This document shows, piece by piece, positions 45,690 through 59,839 of a stretch of DNA of 64,000 bases. The stretch spans positions 78,450,866 to 78,514,865 of the forward strand of contig NC_060252.1 of the NCBI RefSeq assembly GCF_921293095.1, written 5' to 3'. Position 1 is the stretch's first letter, and each line of letters begins with the position of its first letter. Made by a program: the position numbers and the translations under genes. The stretch is from Ischnura elegans (Eukaryota > Arthropoda > Insecta > Odonata > Coenagrionidae). The notes under the pieces were generated by a model, which was given only the letters and a program-made list of their open reading frames with translations, was not told where the DNA came from and made no database searches.

Positions 45690-46603
45690 CATATGGATGG
45701 CTTCAAATCCCAAAAGTGAGACAAGTTTGAATAGTGTATTTATGTCGAGTGTAGCACTCTCTAGTTTAAAAACGCCCCTCTTTCCTAGGGGAGTAATCCA
45801 TACTCCCTGGACCCAAGTCATGAACCCCCTGTTCCCTTAAAATTTTGATGCTGAATCCACCCCTGACATTAGGTACCTAATTTAAGTTTCCGCAGGACTC
45901 TGAGAGTTGCTGCATGAAATATAAAGGGTAATCAAGATGTGGTGGAATTGAGAGGAAAGGGAAAGCTGAAAGATACAATAATGTGGTCCTTAATTTGTGA
46001 ATTTCATATTCTCCACCGGAGTACCTACTTAATTCGTATTCCGCATACATCATACACCAGCATATTTGAATCCTTCCTAACATATAGATACTCTGTTGTT
46101 TAAAAATTGGTATTCCCAATCACTTGTGATAAAAATTCTGCCATATCAGAATTAAAAAATTTAATCATTATCTTCTTTCGACATGTCCAACCAAAAAGAT
46201 ATATGCCAAGTACTACAATTTGGTTGATGCACATGTAGCTTTCTATCATGCTTTTAAGTTCATGTCCATCCGAATCAAAACTGATGTAGGTAGAGGAATG
46301 AATGGTGCATGTTGAGTGAGAGCTGACCCCTATCTGTGCATGTTGTCATTGTGATAGTGTGTGATAATCGCAGGAAAATATTTCTGCTGGACTAAAATTA
46401 GCATCCAATGCATGTGAGCAGCTTTTTTTTATAAACAGTAACCTGATTAATAGCTTTTTTATGTATTTTGAAAAAAGGAGGATATGAAATGCACCCCTGA
46501 AAACTTAGAAGTGGAGTACAACTCTCTCAATAAGGTAAAAACATTAAAATAATTCTCTGACCGAAAGGAAAATAAAAGATTATCCAGAGTTCAATATCAT
46601 AAC

Positions 46604-46920
46604 CAGGGGCGGTCTGGCCAGGTCAGCTGATCAGCGATCCTCAAGGGCCCTGAGATTAAGGGGCCCCCGCGATGCTGGCGTCTATCTCAAGCATATATGA
46701 ATAGTGTAATGAAAAATAACCCAGATTACTTGAACCAAAGTTTTTATTTTACTATTAAATTCTACTCTTCCGTTGGTTGGTTAATTTACATATGTATAAA
46801 AATAAATAAAATTTGGCTGTCAGAAGATGAAAGAGAACCTAAAGCTTTTTACAAACTGTTATTCGAAAAGGTTATTTAAGAATTTTTTTTAGATTTCAGT
46901 GCAGATTCAAAGAAAAAAAT
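46604..46920 (+). mobile_element. hAT-like element, family B related, left part
   Basis: It starts CAGGGGCGGTCTGGCCAGG, continues with GGGCCC and G-rich words, and shares GTTATTCGAAAAGG and TTTAGATTTCAGTGCA with the reverse complement of 42590-42680. The right end is not found. Confidence 0.5.
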
Positions 46921-46929
46921 TCAAAACAT

Positions 46930-48000
46930 ATAATCATATTTTTTTGTTATTATTAAAGTCAACTGCTTGCAGATATCGAATCTATTTTGAACCTATACAT
47001 GCAATTACACTTTAGTTCACCATGTGGGTGTAGATTGTTTCTTTTTCTTTAATTCCCATATATCAGAGCCATGGCCTTCACAAATGAGTTTTTTGATAAT
47101 TCTCCGAAAGTTTCTAGAAAAAAATTTCGATCAAATTATAAGATGTCACCCGACCCGAGGGACAAAAAAAAGTCCGACCTGGTCCAACCGAAACTTCAAA
47201 ATTTTGACCCGTCCACTCCAAAATAAAACGCCCAAAGTGATATGTGGCCCAGGAAAAGGAACTAGCCCGTTTACCCTGGATGTGTGAAAATTAGCATAGC
47301 TGAGGTTCAGTAAGCGGTAAACTGCCCTCACTTATTCCAACTGTTTCACTACCTTCACGTTAAATTACTGGGTGAAGGGAGCTATATCAAGTGAATTCAT
47401 TCTAATAGTGAGCTTAGTGATTTTAATAAATAATTAAGTGTCTAGGACTCAGGTTCCCTTGTACATTTTACCACCTGAAATTATGTATGGCAAAATTAAC
47501 TATGACTATTTAGCAAACTTGAATATCTGGAAATCACATGCATAGTAAAAAATGGAATGCCATTTTAAAAAGTTAATGGTCAAGAATATTTTACTTTTTT
47601 CCTCCAATCCACAGGAAATATGTAATGTAATAACATGCCATGACTCCAGGCTCAATTGATTACATACTTCTATTTTTTTATTATCAAATCAGCGGCAAGG
47701 CCTTAGCCTTACTGACACACCTATTCCTGTATGAACACTCAAGTTTGTAATGCTGGGTCCGGAGGAAGGTTGGATGGGTGACTTAAATTTTGCAAAACTT
47801 AATACCGTAATTACGATGCTCTTGTAAGCTGAAAAGCCAGGGTAAACATGGTGAGGGGAAAATTAACTAAGAAACACGTTAGATCCAGGACACTTGAAAA
47901 AGTCCCCATCAGCCATACAATCTATCTATCATCTCATTAAATATGTATTTCTATTCAGAGCTCCATGAACTATCAGCCAGACAATAACAATTTTTTCCAT
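46930..48000. other. stretch without a supported gene
   Basis: It is AT-rich and without a recognised repeat or exon. Confidence 0.4.
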
Positions 48001-48003
48001 TTA

Positions 48004-48275
48004 AATCACTTGAGTGCTTGAGAAGCCAAGAGGCACAAGTGATTTTTTTTCTAAACACAGCTAGGTACAGAAATTAAGCAAAGAAAACATACGAGATCAA
48101 CTAGATCTTTAGTAGTGCATTTGATTTTCCACTCGATGTCAGCACAGAACAGAGAACCATTTTTATCCTTTTGCCACCAAGTTTTTTTCGCATTCCTTCT
48201 ATCAATGTCTGTGCCTAACTCTGTTCAGAAAAAAATCACTTTTACCCCTTGGCTTCTCACCCCATCATATGTAAT
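48004..48275. mobile_element. MITE-like element with 60-bp inverted ends
   Basis: The left end (GAGAAGCCAAGAGGCACAAG, then CTAAACACAGCTAGGTAC) is mirrored at 48211-48272 (GCCTAACTCTGTTCAG, then CCCCTTGGCTTCTC). A truncated copy lies at 12556-12745. The target duplication and superfamily are not clear. Confidence 0.65.
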
Positions 48276-48279
48276 TTTC

Positions 48280-51200
48280 ACAAATCTACAAGGCATATCC
48301 AGAAAGTACCATTTTGTTCTATTACCACCGCAATGCTGCTGTTGTTGTTACGACTATATGTACTAGTCTCCTTGGCTCTATGGCTACAAATAAATGCCTT
48401 TTTGGCCATTTTGTCATTTTTTATTTTCTTCACTGACAACGAGTGAAATTAAAATGTTTGAGACAATTCCTGAATCTGCCAGCTGTGAGATTCCTTCTGT
48501 GACTTTTTTTTAATACAAGGATCATAAAAGCTGGCTGAATTCATTGTTTCACATATGAAGCTAAAGGTGGAAATGCTATGAGCACTGGAAAGGTGAAAAC
48601 GTGGGTAGCAAGTTCAATGGAGGACAAACAAATGTCGATGATGAGTGACTGGCCTTCCATTGTCAATGATGATCTCAGAAGGCAAGTCAATGCAAAAATT
48701 TATGCAAGCTTGGTTGATTGTTTCCCTAAATGCTCACAGTGTCCACAAAACCAAGTCAGTCAAAAACTTATTCAGCAGTTCAGTGAGGATCAATTCCATC
48801 AACCAATTTATCAATCACCTCACAGTTCAGAAGGGGAACCATCTGATTACCATTTTCTCTTTAATTTGATGCATGACTAGCCTGTAAATATTTTCAAAAT
48901 GAAGACAAGAAACACTTCTTGCAGCAATGCCTATCATCATTAGTGGTGTTGTTCTTTCAGGAAGGACTGGATAATTAGGATGACTACTATAAAAAATCTC
49001 ATCAAACTTAGTGAAGTGATTTAAGGTATGTCCCTTCAGGAGCCGACAAAATTTCAATCCTAAAAAAAATCTGTCGACTACATTTTTATTCGAAACCTTT
49101 ACTATCTGGATAGGCTGATGGTAGTCTTTTAGAGCTTCATTCTCAATGAAGTACTAAATCAAAATAAAGGATATCCTTGGAGGTATTGCACGCATTTACA
49201 TTTGACCTTATCCAGAAGTAAACTTAAGTCTCCACGTACTTCCCGATGAAGCCAATCAGCTAAACATTATGATGCCATTCATAGTTATGAATAAAAGGAT
49301 AATAAAGGAATACAATATTTGCAATTATCACTCTCATTTTACTCATTCACATACAATAAACACTGCATTCAAAATTCATGGAACACATAAACTGATTGAT
49401 GTCATCCCTTATCACAAATGTATCCCACTCTACATAGCCAATCTAATCTGATTTCAAAGGGGAAACAATATACAAACTTAGAAACAATATTTCATAAATT
49501 TTTTAAATTCAAGGCATATTTTAACCATCAAACACTGCATCTTTGTTTCTGAAAATGTGAAAGCTTAATGCAAACGATTTTCACAACACAATACTTTCCA
49601 TAAACGTAATTCTTTGCTGGATCTACCAAATTAAACTCACTTTCCATTACCATACTATCAATTTTGAAATTTAAAAATAATTATTAAAATCCTTCAACAA
49701 TATTGAACACAATTGTCAGTGTACATTTCTAAAGTATTTTTAATATAAAACATCACACATCATGTTAATTATTTGTACACTATGCTTCAATTATATTTTG
49801 CTATCAAGTCTCCACAACAAAAAAAAAGCCAAATTAACTCATAAATTTGGCAAAATTCATAGATTCATAATTTTATTCCCTTACCCTACATCTACCACTT
49901 TCATTTATAATTGAAGCATTACAATAAAAAATACAATGACCCAAAAAATTATAACGAGATTTATTCCCCTTTGCAATCACTTCTACCCTTGGCTCAAAAA
50001 CCTATTACAATCGCCTTCCCACATTGGAAAGGTATTTAAATTAGAGATGGCCAATGAGATCTTGCAATCCACCCTTTTTCTACCTATTGGTCAGTTTTGG
50101 ACTCAAGGCAAGATGATGATGCTTTCTCTAAATCCTTAAGTCTTTTTAAAGATAAGAGGTGGAATATTCCTTCAACAAGGGCACCTACATGTTCCAACTT
50201 GTGATAGTCACGAGTCTCTTGGTCAACTTGAACCATGTCACCATGGCACAACCCTCGGCAGGGAATTACAAGACACAATCAGTAGTGTGGCAACACACAC
50301 AGGCTCTGAACAATGGTTGCATAGCCTCTGTCTCCCTCATTACCTAAATCAGACCTAAACAAGGGTGGGTGGGTGGGCCGCAAACGCATCGCCCCATCCA
50401 CAAGCAACCACGCAAGCGCAACACAACTCAACTGCTCATGCACACACACACACACACACATTCAGCAGCACATTCGAGGAGAGAGGGAATGCACTTTTCC
50501 AATAAATATGAACTTCTACGTAATCAAACATGCGTTACACCTCACTAAAATATTAAACATTTTTGCAGCTATGGGGGAGGGGGAATCAATTAGTTTAAAT
50601 AAAGGAGCAATGGATGAGGAGCACAAGATGCCCTCTACAAGCACTATGTGGTATGAATTCCCTTGGCAACAACCCTCCACTTCGCTCTCCCGATCAAACA
50701 ACGTTCCGCATCTCAAGATTTCTGCTGTCATTTTCCATCAAGTTCCCCTCCCACTTCCTTCTCCTTATCGGGGATAAATAATATAGATACATACACACAT
50801 ACATATGTGTATATGTGAATATAACCTTATAATTGAATATATATATTTACAATTAATATACAGTAGTAATTAGAAGGAACAAGGGGAGAATTACAACATT
50901 TCCATTTAAAAGCTCTGTCCAATTTCATATTTTAACGACACAGTTTCATCACTTCCCCTAATGCAATAATAATCAACAAGACGACCACAATTTTTTTTCA
51001 GTCACATGAGGGTTAAGCAGGCATAAAAGCTTCAACAAAAAAAGTTCCTATAATTGTATGCTTACAGTCATAAATAAAAAAAACAACGCTGGGGCAAATA
51101 TTCAGACCATAACGTCGGTAATTTCTCCATTAATTTTGCTGCTCAGCACAATGTTAGGCATTGTAGAAAGACAAATTAACTCTCCCCTCAATCGAACAGA

Positions 51201-54200
51201 ATATACAGCAAACGTCTCCCCCAACAAGTCCAACCCAAAGCACTCGTCCGTTAGCCCTACCTCACCCCTAATCTCTCTCTCTCTTTTCCCCACTCTCTCT
51301 TTAAGCCAGCCTCGTCCCTGACATTGTTAACTCATGTGAATTGCCAATATGGGCAACCATCAATGCGGAGAAAGGCACTAGAAAAAACCTGAGGATGGGA
51401 AGAAACTGCTCAATACAATGGCAATGATACGCTCACTTGATAAAACACACACATACACACACTGAAGTGCACCAACCAAGCATTCACACATTTGATCACA
51501 ACGCCTCACTTTGCACTTCCAAACCATCCAAAGCTCCCACCGCCCTAATGCCAAGTCTCGGCCGGCACTTCACGAAACCTCACCAGGACAAGAAATGCAA
51601 AGTACACAATAAGGAATGCTAGGCAATCAACAATCCATACTGTTGGTTTGCCAAAAAAAACTGTTCCCTACTGACCAAAATGCTTAAAATGAAATTTCTA
51701 TGCCATTTTTGGAATAGAAATGAGATCAACATCAACAGCTTTTCTGCCTCAGGATACAATTTGATATCACCATTGATTCTAGAACACAATGACAGCTGGC
51801 CCCCTATAGGTTGAGCCTTCTTTAAATGATTTGAAGGCAAATAATCTCCCCCTCTTCATCTCCTCCTACCTTGTTGTGCACCGTGGAATTCAAGCAGAGA
51901 AAATTCAGAAAATGAAAAACAGCCACTGTTATGTGAGCCATAAGATGAGAAAAGCAAGATTTGGGAAGTGTGATAGCACAAAAAATTTTTTTTTCCAAAT
52001 AACGTTAAATTACAATTATTTAATACACCAACAGATAAAATCTTTTATTCCCTCTCACACTGACGACTGATGACGACATAAGCAACTTCAATGATGCACG
52101 AGAAAGATAGAAGGGCAGCAGTGGAAGGGCTACAAAAAGGTGACTGCCCGACATATACACTAAAATAGATGATAGCAATGGCTGCTAAGGCAGTGAAACG
52201 GAATTATACGGGCTCTACGAGAGAGAAGAAGCCAGAGAGAGTGAGGATGGAGCGAGAGAGATTGAACACAAAGAATATTGCATGCATTCAAGCATGACTA
52301 AATGCACAAACGCTTGAAATGTTGTGAATGCATACAACCTGTGATGGGAAAAACCCTACAGTTCCCTGACTAGCCAGTGAGCAAGGTGCATTTATTTCCG
52401 TTCTCTTTTTTTTTACTAAGAGTGCATCGTACACAGAACAAATAAAAAATTTAGCAATAATGTTTGGCAGTTTCGTATTTGATATTATGGGCAGTGGATG
52501 GCCCACCATCAAGGGGTTAAAGGCATTTCCTTCCTAAAGCCATATTTTCTCTAACATTCCACGAGAGCTCCGGCATCAAAAAGAGCGCATCTACAGGGAA
52601 TTTGCAGACCGAAACGAGAGGAGGGGAATAAGATAAGGAGACACAACCCCGCCATCTCCATAAGCTTACATTCTATATCACTCCAACTTCTAAGACCACG
52701 TATGGGCCCATATGATAAGGAGTCCTCCCCTACAAAATTGGCAGTAAAACACTTTGGCAGTGCGGACGAATTCTAAGTTTGATCAGTCGAGAATCCACAT
52801 CATCATCCTTTTAGCCTTGGTTACTACAACATCAAGAACAATTCACTGGTTCTTCTTCTGAGCCTTCTCTCAAGACAACAAACCATTCTACCTCTGCTAC
52901 TCTTGACATCATCCATAATAATTAATACATTATATTCACTAAAAGCTACAAAACAACAAAATAAAATAAAGTGGAGATCAAGAATTTCCCCTCCCATCCA
53001 AACTACCCTGCTGCCCACTCCCACTTAAAATACAGTGACGAACAAACACGAAGATTCACCAATGCAAATGTCACAGGCTCCCATCATTGACTCAACCAAG
53101 AGGTTGAGCTCACAGGAGTGGAGCCCAGACCTTAGTAGACGCAAGGGCAGCAGGGCAAGGGGAACAACCAGAGTGGGGTGAGCCAATACAAATAAGAAAA
53201 AAAAAAAACAATCAAAAACATTCCCTACAAATTTAGGAGCTCTGGCAATCAAGACAATCATGGCAATGTTAACAGTTCATTGGCAGTGGTTTTGCATATC
53301 ATTTGGGCTAAGTCTGCCTTCTTAGGCAGCAATATGAGTCAGATATTGCTTTGTCTCTCTCACTCAGCACAATCAAGAAAAGGCCATTGATTGCACCGAA
53401 ACACAACAAAAACTGGGAGAAAATCACAAACGACAAATGGCAGGTCGGGATGGCAGTGATTAAATTATTATTAACGTTACATTTTCCTCTATATCCCTCT
53501 TACCTTAAAAGAGGTTATTAAGGACCACATAAAAACCCCCCAATCACATGTCCAGAATTTCATATATAAACATTTTGGCATTGACCCATTGCCAGGATCT
53601 CAGCTCCTAAATAACTCTCAATGTACAATGCAAGTGCTCAGAACAAAAAGGGACATTAGGGTTTGGGAAGGAGTGACTGAGGTTCCGATGGCAAACAAGA
53701 AGTGTCAAGGAAAATATAAAGCTATGAAATAATTTAAGGCAAAACTGAGCACATGAAGTGATTAGGGGCAGAAAAAGGAAATATAACACAAAGACAATGG
53801 CAACTACTACAAATCATCCGGTTTGTCTCTCAAAATTCCAACTTGATTATGTACAAGCGTCTACCTCTTATGCCCGATCCAATAAAACAGATCTCAGGTC
53901 TTTTCTTAGTCCATACACTGGCAGTGTTGATGGCTGGTTGCTACGGGAGCAGTCTCCATTTTCAGCATCTCCAAAGGGTCTTCTCTCCCCTTGATGCACA
54001 AGGCAAGAGACTTCAAGGTTTAGAAAAGGGCATTTCAATGTCTCTCCGGGATAGGAAATTTAGGCTAAGGATAATCCTCCCCTATGTACAGAAGATATCT
54101 TACAAGCCCAGTTGGGGTGTGAGGATAGCCCTCTCTCAAGGCATCGTGGCCCACGAGGTTTCAAAGAGGTAGTTGTGCAGCACACAGTAGGGGCTAGGGA

Positions 54201-54260
54201 CTCATGGGAAGGCATCGTCCCATGCGCACATCACTTCTTCCAACGCTTCTCCTGGTGAGA
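48280..54260. other. 6 kb without a coding exon; possible long 3' UTR
   Basis: This lies directly downstream of the stop codon of the minus-strand gene that ends at 54264. The plus strand is rich in A and C (T and G on the transcript). It has a (CA)n run at about 50441-50460 and AATAAA on the minus strand at, for example, 52042, 52391 and 49967. No frame looks like a protein. Long T-rich 3' regions are common in insect genes, but I cannot tell where the transcript ends. Confidence 0.35.
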
Positions 54261-54263
54261 TTG

Positions 54264-54477
54264 TCACGACAACGATGACGCAGCTGACGACCAAGACAGG
54301 GGGCTGGCCGGGAGTGACGGCTGCTTCGGTGGTGCTTTCGTCTTGCGTCGGTGCTTGGGTGCTGTGGATCCAAACAGGGCGGCACGCAGAGAACAGTGGG
54401 CCGAAGGCGGGAGGGTGCGGATGGGGAAGGTACGTTGGGATGAGACTTCTCCCTCCGATACCCATTCGTCAGGAAGA
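54264..54477 (-). CDS. unrecognised gene, last coding exon
   Basis: A strong acceptor (TCTCTTCTCTTTCAG) precedes 54477. In the phase set by the upstream exon the protein reads LPDEWVSEGEVSSQRTFPIR, then a Ser/Pro/Arg-rich tail ending PLSWSSAASSLS and a stop at 54264. The first base of the exon completes the Ile codon begun in the exon at 58865-58932. The other two frames are also open for 60-100 codons. One of them, behind a stop near the acceptor, holds a hydrophobic stretch (PVLVVSCVIVVVTI) and would be used only with a different start. I do not recognise the family. Confidence 0.55.
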
Positions 54478-57400
54478 CTGAAAGAGAAGAGAAAAACACA
54501 TTCTGTTAGCAATAGCACCCGAAAGAGATCACCTGTCTGCGTAATCCATGTCTGCACTCAACACGCACAACACACAAATATTATCACAATTAAGAGAAAA
54601 AAATAAAAATTTAGTAAAGGTTTTGCATGGATCTCCATCTTAGGATATTAATGCAATGAAAGCATGGCAAAATTGTATGTTGAAGAACAAAAGCATATCA
54701 AGTAAACATTCACACTATGATGTTATGGGAATGACCACTTGAATATCATATTTTGCTAAGAACACTGATGCACGAGAGCTAATAAATGTAAGTGAATTTA
54801 GCCTAGAGATACCTATCAGTACTGTAGAGCTCTATCCAACGAAGTCTTTATACAAAATTCAATATTTTAATGCTTTAGCAACCTATCTTATATCCAAAAC
54901 AAAAAGTTGAAAAAAAAAGAAGTTTTTTATGATCCCTAAACTGAAAAAATTCTTCAAAAATAAAGCCCATCATTTATTCTACCATTGGATTCCCCTGTAT
55001 TTATTGCCACATCATGTTAAGTGTTTCTAAAAAAAGGTAAGAAATTGTAATAATTATATACATGAAATAACGAATGATATGCAATGCTCTTCAACAACGT
55101 GATTTTTTTATAGAATGCTGCTTAACATTTCTTGATAATGGTTACAGATAGTTAACTCAGCCATACAGTACTGATATAAAAGGCAACAATAAGGTTTACA
55201 CAATAATGTCTAATCTACAGAAAAAGACAAATCACCACAAGGTATGAGAAAGATAAAGAAGGAGGTAATGGATGAACAGCTTTCTCTACATATACGTTAC
55301 TCTCATCCTTAAAGAGTTTTCATCATTGTGAAATTGAAACGACCACACACACCCAACACATGCATCCAACTGAATGAGTGCAGACATGGTCACACAGGCA
55401 AGAAAACTTCCTCCATTTCCATATGCTGGCTCATTGATTCTCAAAAAAAAATACATTCTGTTCCTAGTTCTCTCACAATTTCCACTTCCTCTTGATCACT
55501 TATTTGGTAACTTCAATTTTTCCACAGTTTAGTCATAATGGTTGAATCAATTTCTGCTTGGTAGGCATACATTTTAAATCTTCGCAACCAGAGTTTGTGC
55601 ATAGCACATTAAGCTTTGCAAGAATAGAGCCTTAATTTTAAAAACAGCATGAAATTACACAGCACAATATTCTCAAGAAAAAAAGGATGAGTGAATCTCA
55701 TCCTATTCAGGCTCCCAATAAAGATCAATTTTTAAAAAGTATTAGGCTTGGACTAGAAATGTGTTCACCACCATCATTTCATAGGCCAATACCAAAATCA
55801 TTCATTGGAACACACCCAAGAGGAGCCCATAATTTAAAAGTACAGGGCTTCGGGGGCATAAATCCATATTTTCATGAGAAAGGAAATTGTTTAAGACAGA
55901 AATCTCTATAAACTAAGAACTGATCTGAATACAGCCCCTCCTCTCAAATAAAAATACCAGTGCATAAGTATGGGGGGAGGGGTGATTTTTCAGATATTCA
56001 GCCCACACAAATCGAGAGGTGATATGCACTCATAAGGGGGCTATATTCAGATCCAAACAAAACTACATGCAAACCATTAATGGAGAGTATGTCATGTTTT
56101 TCCTGGTTGTAGGAGAAGCATTATTATCAATTTAAAGATACTTCAATAGTTCAGTAAAAATTTGGCTTGATTTAACTCAACTGAATAGTAAATCTACAAT
56201 ATTGCAGACTAAAATTTATACAAAACATTATTAGAGTCTACTATGAATTCCATCCTAAATTATTTTACTTTTAGCACTATTAAGGCATCATTAACTGTTA
56301 AAATGCTATTGCAATAAAATTTAGAATCCATCACACATTTAAATCTCTTGCCAGAGGGTCATGATTTCCCTCGGTTCTAAAAATAAGAACTCCCATAAGA
56401 AAACTGACAATATTTATGAACAAACTGTACTATAAATATTATTTCTACAAATATCTTTAGCCTTGCTAATTATTAGATTCATAAGAGGGACACATGGACA
56501 CAAGTAAGATCTACAAAGGATGGTTATCTTTGAGATTAAGATTTTGGGATGATTTTTGATAAATGGCAGACTAGATAAGGGACCAGGAGGATGTCGATCA
56601 CCAGGATATGAATTATCTTGTCAAAATACACATTACGATACATTCACAACTTGGACGTCTTAGTTCTAGCTGAAAGCTATTTCAGAATAATCGTCAAGGA
56701 GAAAAAAACTATCCGACAAGAAACTTTAGTTGCCTATCAACCCATAGGGTCTGGCTTAAATAATGAAATGATTAAATAACTATCATCAAATATCAAAACT
56801 TTCCCATTATAACTTGATACAAAGAGTGCGAAACAGTTTAATGTAAGACTGCCTGCATTAATAATCATTACAGGATAATAATTTAAGAAGCTAGTTATTT
56901 CTGTATAGATATGCAATTTGTGGGCGCTAATTACAACTTGGTGAAATAATAATTCCTAAAAAAATCCAAAGAATCATAATTTGTAAAATTATATAAGTAT
57001 TGAAGCTCCCCTATCCATGAAATGATCTTTCGAGAAGCAACTTGTTTGACAAAGTAGCGTAATTCTCATAATTCTCTCTCCATGGATCAATTATCTTCTT
57101 CCAAATGCAAGGGTGTAACTGTGACATGTAGAAAAATTTATCTGACAAACTCCCACGCTTATCAACAAATATTTCTGACAGAAAGAAGGGGCAATATTTA
57201 GACCAATTGAAGAAATGCCACAAAATTGACTACCTCTGAAACCCTGCACCAAAGTGAGGAGAAGCAAATGAAATTCATGAAGCCAATGGCAGCTGCGACC
57301 ATTAAGATAATAAACTTCATATTTATGATTCCCCATTAGAAATATTCTTAAGAGGGATGCTAATTAGAGAAAGTAATGCTAGTGTTGTAACAGAAAAAAC

Positions 57401-58864
57401 AGATGGCAAGATAAATGCCTATTTCTAAGCAGCCACAGCTACCATAGGCAACATTTCTGCCTCTCTTCACTAGTGAGTTTTAACGTCTAGTCTATGACAC
57501 TTTTCGAACTGGCACCAAGCTCTATTCTGATAAGCAAATACATGCAGTAAACGTATTTGCTGTTGTCATCATCGCTCGCCAACGTGATTCCTTGGCACCA
57601 CATTCTCCCCCGTTGCGGGCAGGAAGCTGGACTCCTCCCTGACCTTGCCTCTGTCACAGTCCTCCAGATTGCTGGACAAAACACATGCAGGGCATAACAC
57701 TCCCCGTAACTGTGGCCATTGTCCACCTCATCTTATCCCCTTCCTCACTCCCTAACGCTCTAACAAGTGCACGACATGCACAATAAACGATGGCCGACGG
57801 AACAGTTCCACCATAAGTTCCAAAAGGCCTTCCAATCACGGCACACGCCCCAAAGGACCGTTTCCCTTAACCGCCTCTGAGGGAGACAAAGAATGAGGAA
57901 AAACACAAGGCAGAAAAAACTTCCATCCATGGCACATAGGATATTGCACGGTTGTCAATCCCTCCTTGGATTGCCAAAGGGATATGAGCAGCCATACATT
58001 GAGGAATAGGGTTAGGGCATGAAAGACTGTGAAAGGAAGGACATGGATCGGGATGGGTGTGTGAAGGAAGGTTTTTAAAACGTGCACTTCAAATTTCCCA
58101 AGTTTCTCATCAATTTCAACAGTAATTAAGTCTATGAACTGAAGGGAAGTTTTGAACACTAGCAAAAAATCGAAGTCATGGTTAACTTGAAATGGAACAA
58201 GGCTGAATTGCCTTGAAAGATAAGCTGAATGATTAGACTTACAGATTGAATGAGTAAAATGAATGAATTCCCTCTGCTCAATGATATGAACTTTGCAGCT
58301 AATGACCTCATTGAAGTAGGTCAAAAAGTTACTTCCCTTGCATCAAATGGTATTATACTGTTAGATGGTTGGAATACATGGAATTTGGTATGAATATGGT
58401 ACTTCCTCTTCAATTCCCTGATTCAGTTATAATTACCCACCAGTACTTGGGTTTTTTTAACACAAAGGAAGAACAGGCTTTTGAATGCTAAAAACATGTG
58501 TTTAATAGTTTTATATACAGTGAATAATATATCCTCTACTATGAATACATTTAAAGTTGTAATTTTCAACAATCCATGAATCCCATTATCATGCTAATGA
58601 TACAATAACAGGTTAATACCACTCCCTTTATATTCTACCTTCATCAAAACACAGGAGTAATTGAACACATGCACGCATCCACAGGAAGCTAGGTACACAT
58701 CATCACACTGAATCCCATACGTTCCACCCATACAGAGCAAGAGAGTGAATGCAGAGGACTACTATGAATAACTGATCCTCTCAGGACAAAAGGATCATTT
58801 GGAGGCACGTGTTTTTACAACCAGTCTAGAAATGCAAAGAAGGAGACGAACGCCATAGACTCAC

Positions 58865-58932
58865 ATATCTGCCGGATACCATCGCAAGAGGACTTTGGTC
58901 GTTCCATCCAGCTCAGTTCTCCTCGCTAAAAC
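58865..58932 (-). CDS. unrecognised gene, penultimate coding exon (68 nt)
   Basis: It lies between a good acceptor (TTTTTTACATCTACAG) and a consensus donor (GTGAGT). It encodes VLARRTELDGTTKVLLRWYP followed by A, D and the first two bases of a codon (AT). It starts in phase 0 and ends in phase 2. These fit the exon at 60150-60304 (ends on a whole codon) and the exon at 54264-54477 (starts with one base). The dense, charged, protein-like sequence between two good splice sites makes a real exon likely. Confidence 0.75.
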
Positions 58933-59727
58933 CTGTAGATGTAAAAAAGATAGCCTTAACAAATATACATTTTTTCTTCACATGTAGGTCAATAGAGTCA
59001 CAGAAATAGGAACTCACACGACCACAAGATGAAACACAGGATTTAAAGAGTAAGAAGAAAATCTATCAAAAAAATACAATTTGAATTAGGTACATCTTTA
59101 GTGAGAGCAGATTCAAGTTTCATATGTATTGAAAATTATTTGCTATACTAGGGTTTGCAGCTAATCAAATCAGAAAAAATCATGCATAACTCCAGGTTTT
59201 CCAGGATATCTTACGAAATTCCATGTTAATCTTACATGATTACTGTGATAGATAAGAACCTTAAGGCACTCAAAATTACTTCATTAGTATTAAATAGTAT
59301 TTCATTAACGTATTATTTTAGTTAAAACACATTGTATTTAAAATTTATATTTATTCAATGCAAGCCAAGAAGCTGTTTTGATGTGATAAGTAGATGTTGA
59401 CGTCGCCTGACATTCTACTTTTAGTGATTTTAAACCTTACTATAGGGCTAAAAATTTCAATTCTGTTGTCTTGTCTGACATTCCACGTTTCGATGCGGAT
59501 GTAATAATTCTAAAGAGCTACTACACTTAAAATTACGACAAACAGATTTCAGGCCAGAAAATGGCTGTTGAACTGGCAAAATTTTAAGTGAAATGAACTT
59601 GAATTAAAATATTTTGAAATTCCAGATTGAGGCAAAAATTCATGAACAATTCATGCATAATTCCAGGGACTAAAAATTAATTCACGCATAAGTCCAGATT
59701 CTCCCAGTTTTCCTGGTCACTGAACAC

Positions 59728-59821
59728 CAGTGGCCCCATCCTAATTTTTTTCCGACCCCCACTACTGCTGGAATTTTAAACCCTCTTAGCCCCCCTAGTC
59801 CCTATCCTGGATCCACCACTG
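59728..59821. mobile_element. short hAT-like MITE (94 bp)
   Basis: It is flanked by a perfect 8-bp duplication CTGAACAC (59720-59727 and 59822-59829). The ends are CAGTGGCCCC and TGGATCCACCACTG. At 94 bp it is one of the smallest bounded elements in the window. Confidence 0.8.
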
Positions 59822-59839
59822 CTGAACACCATGTATATC

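Noticed and set aside
57560-57720. GC-richer stretch that might be an extra exon
   Set aside because: No pair of splice sites frames an open segment there, and inserting it would break the agreement of phases between the supported exons.
57836-58324. 162-codon minus-strand open frame
   Set aside because: It lies in an intron between two supported exons. The translation is Phe/His/Leu-rich without a domain, and splice phases join the flanking exons directly.
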